Origin: Mimachlamys varia
Lineage: Eukaryota > Mollusca > Bivalvia > Pectinida > Pectinidae
Assembly (NCBI GenBank): GCA_947623455.1
Contig: OX392542.1
Coordinates: 7,261,625-7,325,624, forward strand
Length of the DNA stretch: 64,000 nucleotides
Reading direction: 5' to 3'
Translations under genes and position numbers: made by a program
Notes under the pieces: generated by a model
Told to the model about the DNA's origin: nothing
Databases searched by the model: none
The model's input: the letters and a program-made list of their open reading frames with translations, nothing else
In this document: positions 38,026-48,500 of the stretch, one piece after another
Numbering within the stretch: position 1 is the stretch's first letter
Layout: the number at the start of each line of letters is the position of its first letter

Positions 38026-38098
38026 TCCACCAGGAATTGAACCTGGGTCTCCCACCACAAAGTGGCAAGTGTGATGACCACTACACTATAGAAATATT
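38026..38098 (-). ncRNA. tRNA-like sequence (Val-like tRNA pseudogene or SINE head)
   Basis: On the minus strand: ATTTCTA, TAGTGTAGTGGTCATCAC (A-box and D-arm), then CCAGGTTCAATTCCTGG (B-box and T-arm), then TGGAAAT. The acceptor ends ATTTCTA/TGGAAAT pair fully with one G-T, and the T stem is perfect, but the anticodon stem does not pair. The D-arm resembles tRNA-Val. Most likely a tRNA-derived SINE or pseudogene. Confidence 0.6.
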
Positions 38099-38198
38099 TC
38101 ATAGCACAACTGAATTCTTGATACATTTTGGATTTGAAATGTATAACCTTAAAATTATACTCATCCTCTTTCCTCTGAAAATAGGAACTAACTATGTA

Positions 38199-39482
38199 CC
38201 GCTGTATCCCCTTAAATTTTAATTGATAAATGCCAGACTCAGAACTACAATTTTCTCCCTGCAATTGTCTCCTTTTCCAAGATTCCTTAGACTATCTAGA
38301 TTGCTAACCCTTAATTTGAAATCATTTTTTGGTATTTTGAGCACAAATATTTTCTCCCATGACAATAAAAGGTTGGCAAGTGTGCATTTATCATTTCAAC
38401 CATGTACAGTAAAACCTTGTTATATCGCCACCTTCTGTTCTCAGCGATTTTGGCGATATAATGAGTTTGGCAGTATATCGGGTTCGACATTCAAACCCGA
38501 GTTTGCCGTCCAAACCTTATAACAAGTGTTTCAATAACAACTGTAAACTTTGAATATCAAAATTAACTTCAGAAATTGTTTTCAAAAAAAATTAATTCAT
38601 ATCACATTATTGCATCGAATTGTACATAAATATACATTTATCCCTTATCGTGCTATCGCCGCATATTCCGCGACGCAGACCTACCGATCTGACTGCTTAT
38701 CGCGGCATATAGGCTTACCGTCCGAAAACAAATACGGGAATGTCCCCGTTTTGCTGCGAGTCTAATACGGAAATGATGACATCTTCCCAACATGTAATTC
38801 TGTGTAATTTGATTGGCTGATAAAAATACTCTCCGAGATTTCCTTCACCAACACGAACTTGGGTGCAAAATGCCGGCATCTAGTCGGCCTTTGATGATGA
38901 TGAGGAGGGGGATGTTTTTTTCCGCGAATTTGAATGGTTTCATGATATTGTTTTCATCATAACTTCCGAAACTTGCAAAAAGTAGTGTGATTTTAAAATA
39001 CCTTCATTTTTAATACAGGGATTTAAGGGATATATACAGTGACTGTGACGAGCCAAAAGTCTTTCAATTTTTTTTATTTTGCTATTATGATCTACAGTGT
39101 ATATCTGTATTTCCAACTTTTTTTCAATGAAATTTCTTGACTTGTTCGAAATCATTTTTTTATGAAGATGTGTGTACTTGTAGAGAATTGTTTCCTTTTT
39201 CATCTCATAATAGTTTCACTGTTAACAGTTTTCCATTGGGTGTGACAAAACAATTTATTTACAACATCCTATTTTTGTATGGCGTGACTCCGTCACATGA
39301 AAATTAGCTGTGTAGACAATTCTGTATAGCTCCAGAGATAAACAACGGGAAATTGAATAAATTATGAGATGAAACCTTGAATATTTCTGTTCCAAATCAC
39401 CAAATATTGTCAAAACCCATTATTGTACATTCCTTTACCGGCAAATTATCGGTGGATGGAAAAATTTAAGGGGATACAGCGG
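38199..39482. mobile_element. 1.28-kb element with perfect 22-bp terminal inverted repeats
   Basis: The left arm (38199-38220) starts CCGCTGTATCCCC and is exactly the reverse complement of 39461-39482. No clear target duplication is seen. Inside, at about 38407, is a CAGTAAAACCTTGTTATATC stretch like the pogo-type TIR at 27173, with an 11-bp hairpin TTATATCGCCA / TGGCGATATAA. No transposase frame, so a non-autonomous, possibly composite element. Confidence 0.65.
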
Positions 39483-40205
39483 GGCCAGGGGTATTCAGTT
39501 AGCAATCTATAGACTATTCTATGAGACATGCTGCAACACAGACACGATCTGACGAAGAAGGCAAAGCGTTAATCATTTGACTTACTTTAAACAATGTCCT
39601 TTGAGTTTCATGAGCATTCATACCGTCATTTTGATGACGAAGTCAGCCGTTCAGCTCAACGGACAGCAGGCATAGCCACGCCCATAGGCAAGAAAAGGCT
39701 TCACAAGCGGTATCGTAGACTTGCACCAGGCATATGAAACGTTTTAAAGCCGGTAATGGTTTTATATGTGAAAGAATGCCATCCATATTGAAATCACCTT
39801 TTGAGTCAAACATACAATCCGTCTATGAGGGCAGTGATAAGATAAAACTGGTTGAAATCGCTCCACACCGTTTGCAGGCTTCCTGGCGAAGTTTTCTATT
39901 CCGGTCTATTTCAACCAATCAGAATTTTGCAAATTTTTAAGCCCGCGATTTTCAAACCGCAAATATTTCGCACGCTGAACCTGATTCGTCATAATCATCG
40001 ATATCTTTTTTAAAAATTATGTTTTAAGAAGCAATCACTTCAAACCATAAGGAATAAATTTGCAACGGTTACATAAATGAATTACGATATGAAACATAAT
40101 ATATATTCATACAGCAATGTTGAAAACGGCGATTGTTTTAGCGTCCGATGTATTTATAACCAATCAGAACGCTGGGAATGTATCGTCCGTTCCACATCGG
40201 GAAGG
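39483..40205. other. Non-coding stretch upstream of cassette B
   Basis: No recognised feature. Its right edge is where homology with cassette A begins abruptly. Confidence 0.45.
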
Positions 40206-42561
40206 CAAAAAATCTCTCTCCATGTATTGTAGTTTCGTTTTGTGTTACTATATATAGCTTTTAGATAGAACTATATATATACCCGCCCATACGATATCTA
40301 AAAGCGCTCGCTACGCTCGCTATAAATAGTTAATTTATTAGGCTTGATTTTCGCTTTAAGTTTTACCAAAAGTTACGTATATTGGGCCTTTAACAAGACA
40401 TGGTCGGCTAACAATTTGACAGATTTTTCACATCTATATTAAGGACTGATTAGATCTTTCCTTATAAACGGTTTTTTTTTTCTAACTTAATATTCGTATA
40501 AATCATTTTACTTATAACGTAGGCTTTGTTTACATAGTGTCAATATCAAATACAAGAGTAAAGTATTGAAAGTACGGAGAAAACGAAAAAAACGAAATGA
40601 AAACGGATTTTATTCCGTTTTTCTGAAATTATATTTAGAGTAGGTGGAAGAAGGTGGGGCTGACCTACTAGGGGCCTGAGGGGCGAAGCCAAAAGGGGTC
40701 CATTTGGCAATATTGATAATAACGGCTTCTTCTCTGAATCTTAGCAATGTATAACATTGGTATTTCAGTGGTAGCATCCCTAGGTGGTTATGATTCAAAT
40801 GTTTTCAAATGATATGGCTGACCCCAGGGGTCTGAGAGGTGGGGCCAAAAGGGGTCCATTTTGCAATATTGAAATTTACGACTTCTTCTCGGACCTAAGC
40901 AATGTATAACATTTATATTTCAGTGGAAGCATCCCCAGGTGACTGGGATTCACATTTATACAAAAGATGGCATTGACTCCCCCCCCCCCCCCCCCCAGAT
41001 GCGCGAGGGGCGGGGCTATAAGTTGTCCATTTTGCAATATTGACATTAACGACTTCTTCTCTGGACTTAAGCAATTAATAACACTTATACGTGTAATTCA
41101 GTGGTAGCATCCCTAGGTGGCTGGAAGGGTGAAGCAAAAAGGTATTGGTTGGTTGATGGACTGTTTTTATATGAGTAGTACGATCACGTGGATATTTTAG
41201 GATACTATGCTTTTTTTAATCTGTTGATGGTTAGGGAAAAGTTCAGAAAACAATATCATGCTGAAGGTGATTCACTTCAGAGAAGATAAAATAAATCAAG
41301 TCTACAATTAAAAACGAGTTGCGTTGCACCTATATGATTTAGTTATCGATACAGCATGCACAACAATGAATAACGCTGTACTATTCAGTTAATTTGTCCT
41401 TATAGAACTCATGGCTGATACTAGACGGATTGCTAGCAAAGAACATCTCTGGTTTATCCGTTCAATACTTTCCAGATATGCATTTGTCACGATAGTATCA
41501 GGTTGTTTAAATATTCAAAGGAAGATTAAAAATGATTGAGTTCGTGGTGGACTATATCTTTGTATTGTTTGATTGTAAGGCAGTGATCAATCTACAATTT
41601 ATTTTCATGAGTCCGTTTTGTATACATTGTTGAAACAAAGAGTCCCTCAGTTAAATTTATGCATTTCCTAAATTTTTATATGAGTCGCATTATAATTTTA
41701 TGAGTACTGGACTTGAGACTCGCAAGTAGATTGACTGTACAGTAAGGCTCTCTATCAGTTTAAATGTCTTCCTATTGACAAATAAAATACCAGTGCACTC
41801 TTTCGGCCGATTTGTTTCTGTTTTCGCACAAAGTAGATATTATCATAACTGGAGTCAAATACACTAGTCATCACTAGATTATTACATTTAGATATATAAA
41901 CGATGTGTGTCTTATTATATCAATCGTATATACCCCTCCCACAGCTGAAAGTCAACTGCATCATATTTTCTTCAACGTGTGCTGCTTCCCAAGATCTTAA
42001 CCTACTACACAAAATGTACTTCATTACAGATTTGTATTCTTCTAAGCTTTGTATTTTTTCTTAACCTGTCTTGATAACAACACCCCTGCCTAACGGGGGT
42101 GCACTGAATAATTCTTGATTAACGCGGTATATGTCGATCGCTGACAGATACATTTACAGACAAGGAGTTCAGAAGGTGCAAGTTAATTAAGATAACGAAT
42201 ACATTGTACGTTTTATGGTAATGGCAATTGGTGTATCTCCACTGTTGTGAAGTTGATGTTTTGAGGTTTACTGTCATCCCCTAGGTGTTTTATCGCAGGA
42301 CTAACAGAAGAAAATCTCATTTCAGAACTATCTGCGTCATATCTATAAAAAGATATGGAGGAGATAAAAGACCAGCTGCGACACGGGTTCGACCATTTGA
42401 AGGAGACGCTCGGGCCGATGCAGAAATACGTCACACCCACTTCCGCTCTGGTCGGACTGGGGGCCGGATTGTCTGTCTATTGGCTGATAAAACGGATCAA
42501 GTACAACCTTCCACCAGGACCTACACCAATACCTCTCGTCGGCAACTACAGTCGTAAGATT
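40206..42561 (+). repeat. Promoter plus exon 1 cassette, copy B (duplicated segment)
   Basis: Partner of 12351-14661. It carries the same order of landmarks, including the three-unit tandem repeat, a poly-C tract near 40980 and exon 1 of P450 copy 2. Differences include a 27-nt insertion near 40616 and a short extra stretch near 41945 containing CAGCTGAAAG. Homology ends just after the exon 1 splice donor. Gene conversion between older tandem genes, or a late partial duplication, would both give this pattern. Confidence 0.9.
40675..41130 (+). repeat. Three-unit tandem repeat in cassette B
   Basis: Same three units as in cassette A, with the poly-C run near 40980-40996. Positions and order match copy A, so the array predates the cassette duplication or conversion. 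Confidence 0.78.
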
Positions 42562-45500
42562 CATATAATTGTAATGTCCAGCTAGGTACATTATGTATAT
42601 ATCAGGGGGAAATACTGCCTAACTGGCAGGCTAGCTTTTTCAGTCATGCGGTATAACCCGGGGACCCGTTCACGCTAGTTAAGCAACGGAGAGCGTGGTC
42701 AGTAGTTAGATGGGTGACTACCTGCATGTTACATTTGGTGGCAGCGTAGTGACGCATGTAAGGCCAGTTGCCGGTGGGTGCATTGATACACAGAGAAGAA
42801 CCTACGGATTCCCAGGCCCAGAGGGGGGGGGGGGAGGAGATGTAATGTCCAGCTAGGTATATGAGGGGGAAATACTGCCTAACTGGCTTTTTCAGTCATG
42901 CGGTATAACCCGGGGCCTGCCCAAGATAGTTAAGCAACGGTGAGTTTGGTCAGGCCCATGTTTCATCAACGTTCCTTAACTTCAGGAAATTCCTTAACCT
43001 AAAAATCTCCATACGAAACATTACAGAGTTTAAGAAAAGTTCCTTAGCCAAAGATTTTCCCCTTAAATTCTGTAATGGTTTCCTACGGAGATTTTTAAGA
43101 CAAATAATACACCAAACCATCATTGGTCGTACGCTGCTTGTTTAACTTTCTATCATAAATGTATGGATATACATGTAATTACCTTTCATCGTACCAATTA
43201 TAAGTTAGTTTTGTAGCATGAATTTGATATAGCTAATCTTCCGGATATATTACCGAAAACGTTTTTGTGATCCTTTTAATGTTTAGGTAATCGTACTGAT
43301 ACTTAAACCAATAAATAAGAAGGACATTTCTTCAGAGTTAGGTTGAGAGGAAAAATATTTTGTGATAATATCAATGCTTTTAAATAACTCCTTGACGTAT
43401 CCAGCTGGTACATGTATCTATGTAATACGGTTCATTAAACTTTTCTTGGATTTGTCCTAAATTTGCAACTTTGGTATCGTAGGTAAATTCCTACCCTTCA
43501 GAAAACCTGGACACGAATGCATGTACCCGAGTTAATGCTTCATTTCAAGCTTCTGTTTATTGATGCTTTGATAAATCAATATTTCATATGATCTCCCTCA
43601 AATTCGTTTGAGATTTCAGGAGTGTATTCAAGCAGAATACTGTTATCATTGATCGTATTTGATATGGTTTTTCGTTATTTTATATGAATGAAACGAGTTT
43701 TGTCGATAGATAGACATGTTGATGTTTTTGAATATTCTCACAAGTGTGCATACTTGTTAAGAATGATGAATCAGTTCTCATGTTTAGCATTTGACAATTG
43801 TTTTGATGTCACCTACAATTCCATGGCAGGTCCTGCTCTTGAAGGAGATAACGAATACCCTTCTGTGAAACGTGGTCGTCCTTTTTTGATTCCATAGCAA
43901 TCTTTCCATTGTTCATATTTTGTCCCCAGTAAGAACCATTTGGTTCAGATTATGTTTTTTGTTACTTTGGTATTCTCTACTTTTATAGCTTATCCTAAGA
44001 TTACAGGCACAAATGTTAATCCCCCTGTACATTGTTTGTTCTTCTTCCGTGATCGTTGTACTGGCTTGCAGTGTGAAGTGAGGTTAATTACACTTTTGTT
44101 TTATCATAAACAAATATAACTAGAATTTGGTCGTAGTCATTAAACCAATATTATTTTTATTGATACATTTTACATGTACCCTATAAGGGTTTACGCTTTC
44201 GTTCCAACCAGCTCCTAGCGCACTTCAAAACATTTAACCAAATTGTTTTGTTTTTACACAGTATCATTGTGTATATGTGCGCAAATCTCTTTTACTAGAA
44301 ACTATGGTTTTAAATTTTAATTTTATCATGACAACACCTCGTATTATCTACATGTTGTAATATGTTTACATTGTTATAATATGTTTACATTGTTATAATA
44401 TGTTTACATTGTTTACATTGTTTACATTGTTTACATTGTTATAATATGTTTACATTGTTTACATTGTTGTAATATGTTTACATTGTTTACATTGTTTACA
44501 TTGTTTACATTGTTATAATATGTTTACATTGTTTACATTGTTATAATATGTTTACATTGTTTACATTGTTTACATTGTTTACATTGTTATAATATGTTTA
44601 CATTGTTTACATTGTTTACATTGTTTACATTGTTATAATATGTTTACATTGTTTACATTGTTATAATATGTTTACATTGTTTACATTGTTTACATTGTTT
44701 ACATTGTTATAATATGTTTACATTGTTTACATTGTTGTAATATGTTTACATTGTTTACATTGTTGTAATATGTTTACATTGTTTACATTGTTTACATTGT
44801 TATAATATGTTTACATTGTTTACATTGTTGTAATATGTTTACATTGTAGTGATGGGAGACAAGGACATACAGAATACTTGCATCACACTGTCACAGAAGT
44901 ATGGACCGGTCCTCACTATACACATGGGTAAGTGAAATCTATAGCTAACTCATAGTCACCATCCCTTTATCAAAGTCATGATCATCGTGATTAATTTTAG
45001 TCTGGTGTGTTGTAGTACATTTGCTATGTAAGTATTGGAAGCGTGGTAGCTATAGCCTAGTGGTAAGACACTGGGCTCGTCATCAACAGGCTGCGGGTTC
45101 GAGCTTTGTCACGACATTGTGTTGAAATTGTGGACATGAAACCTTGTTCCGGAGTACACAACACTAAATTAGTACGTTACTGGGGAGTGTTAGGCATAGT
45201 AGGATAGCGCCGAACACCGAAACGGCAGAACTGGATGTATGCTCCCCTTGTAGTTAAAGAATAGATTCTCGCTAGTGTAATACAATTTTCGTCTTAATTT
45301 GTCTTTTACTGAATGTAAAAGGGTACATCATGTGTGTGTGTGTTCATCAGCTTACAGAGGGCCTATAAACATGGAGATTCATTTGTGAATTATAAATCTT
45401 ATAAGGCCCTTTCCCAAGGAAACTGTTCTCTTATAGCGGTTTTATGGATAGGTATATTGGCCAAGCCGTCAGGCGAGGGCACCACCTCTACAGATAACAT

Positions 45501-48500
45501 TGTAAGAAAATAGTTCCAGAGGGAAAGGGTTGTTATAGATTTAGTACGTCACATGGCTTTTACTTGACAATTAAAACACAAAATTGTGTATTTCACTGAT
45601 AAGATATATAAAATAATCAAACAAAAAACTGATAGAGGCAAAATATGAACAAAGGTAAGATTTACATGGATGCCCTCGTAAAAGTACAAGAGAAACAGAC
45701 CGGATGTTCCGGAAGAGTAAGCATTTACCGCTTCATCGACGACATCCGCTTTGTAAATCTAGGTGAAAATCCAAGTAAATTGTATGGCCTTAGTAAGAAC
45801 TGTGGCATAATTCTTAATCACAACATGCAGACACAGTAATGAACATATTCCTTAAAGTCCATCTTCATACAATAAATCATACAAGGACACAGAATATCAC
45901 TTTATGATTTCACAGCAGTCTTTGTATGTCGGTCATGCGTAAAAAGTTGAAAAGCAGAACATGCTAACACTTACCGATTTGATGACCTTTCACTTTGTCA
46001 GGAATGACCCCAATTGTCATCGTTAACACGGTAGAAGCAGCACTGGAACTCCTGGTAAAAAGTAAGGCAGACTTTGCCAATCGTCCGGTGTTAACATCAG
46101 GTACAGTGTACTTTGTTTATTTTACAATCTCGTACAATTCTGTAAAATCAACAATTTTCGTTTTTTTTGCAAGTATACTTATTATATGATTTAAATGTTT
46201 ATGACGAAATGTCACGTCACGATACGAATTTGACAGCTGATTCTTCTAACTCGGCCTATTTTGGGTAGTGAGCTGATTTTAGCGGTCGGAACACCGACAC
46301 TGGGCTATTGTACTCATTAATTGACAAAGGAAACAGATGTTTTCGAAAGCTGGCAAATTTCAATTCCTGTTTGTGTACAAAACAAACTCTATATGACTAT
46401 ATTGTGCACAAATACTGCGTAATGATATCGGACCGTAACTTATACTAGTGATGATATACACAGTGATACGTTGATTATGCTAATATTATCTGGTATTTCA
46501 CTTGTATAAATTAAATAAACGTGAACAAAATATGCATCAGTTTAGTATGGAAATTTTTCCACTCGAAGAATTCCGACTTATATAACACCCAAGACCTCTT
46601 CCTTTTCCATACATTTTTCTCAGCGGCAACTCGTTGAAGTACATTGCCTCTATCCGTAATTATGAGTTACACATTGCGGCAAACTAGTATTATATCGAAT
46701 AAAAGTATGAATGAAGTAATGAACATAATTCAATAAGCAATCTAACGAAATATGTAATGGATGTATCTGGATGGTAGCACATGACTTTAACACGAATAAT
46801 ACAGTATTTATTTATTGTTTAATCAAGGAAACGTGTTTTCGGAGGGCGCGAAGGACATAGCATTCGCCCAGTATTCTCCCAAATGGAAGCTTCACCGGAA
46901 GATTGCTGGTGTGGCTATCAGGTTAGACTATCACCTTAATGTATCCAAATATTCGTTTAACGGCGTTTTGATACTGTCTTTGCAAAGTGACAAAAGAGTG
47001 TCTTCATTGTTTCATTGAACTATTTTTATTTTATTCTGATTAAACGATTTATCTCGATTTATCAACTTAGGCCTAAGACTAGTGTCATGGGATATTAAGA
47101 GAAGACCTTCCCAAATCTGTAAAACATTTTTGCCTTATTTTTGAAAAAAAAAATGGGACACTCTCAACAACTTGTTTGTTGTTTTGTTAACAGTTTTTAA
47201 CGTTTGCCTAATGTTATTTTGACTCCACCCTTCGGAGATTTAGCTCTAAATCCATCAAACATTTTTGGGGTTTTGTAAAAAGGGTTAATAAATCCACGCA
47301 TCGACACGTCTTTCATATTCGTCTCCGGAAGACAACATGACAGCACTGGAGATTTCATTCTTTTCATCCATTTCACTGTCTTTCTTTTAGGAACTATTTG
47401 AAAGGAGACCGGATGGAGGAAGCCATACATGGATCTATGTCACAGTTTATCGAGTTGTTTGAGAACTTGAATGGGGAACCTTGTTGTCCGCACTCCTATG
47501 TAGATCTTGTTGTTTTAAACATCATCTGTGGACTTTGCTTCCAAACAGTGTAATTCATATTTATTCTTTATATCTTTATTATAATCATATGTAAATTGCC
47601 GATTCGGAGAAAAATCCTAATTTAATAACTAACTAAGACAGAATACATTTGTATGTATAATCACAACACATCCTTTATATTTCCAATAGTCACCTAGCTT
47701 TCTTTTTTTCATTTAATAAAGCATTCATCAATTGATGCCCTTCCTCTTAATGTTTGCTTATCTAAAGCGTTAAATCAATGTTTACAGTTGTTTTATCTAT
47801 ATTTATACACTATCAGATAAAGCGAGACAAGATTTACTGGAAAAATAAAAGTATGCACGGTGAGAATATGATAGCATGTCTAGCATATCTAACAGAAGGG
47901 AATCTGCAGGGGAAACACATTCCGACGCAGTTAATTAAGACATTTCTTTATACTTATCATCATCTGATAAGACGGGGTTTCAGTCATAAATGCGCTCGAC
48001 TTATCTTTGGATTTTACTCTTTTGATTTTTACGTAGGTATAAATTTGACGACCCTAAATTCAAGCATTTGGTGGATCTTGACAATGAATTCCTTACCGGT
48101 TTCGGATCTGGTTTTCTAGAAGATCTCTTTCCAGTTTTAGCGAAGATTTGGCCAAGTAGCCGATACAAAAGAGTAATGGAACTGATTGAAGAACTTCTTC
48201 AATTCCTGGATGATGAACTGCAAGAACACAAAAAATCCTTCGACGAAGGTAACGTTTTATTGTTTTAGTTGACAGACTTAATTGCAAAAATAGCATTTTC
48301 ATTTGCACATCTGGAGTACCTGTTTCTATATTATTATTACAGATGTACTTGTATTTTAATATCAAGATTACTGATGTTATCATATAACACATTATCCAGG
48401 TAGCATCAGAGATTTCACTGATGCCTTAATTCTGGCAAGAAGGGAGGCAGAAAATGAGGAAGATGCGGAACTTTTAGACCAACTAAAAGACGTTCATCTG

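Noticed and set aside
38026..38098. Functional tRNA-Val gene
   Set aside because: Acceptor and T stems pair, but the anticodon stem does not, so a pseudogene or SINE head is more likely.
37887..38222. 111-codon open frame as a gene
   Set aside because: It overlaps the tRNA-like sequence in reverse and ends at the 22-bp inverted repeat. The CNGT-like hydrophobic stretches have no family resemblance.
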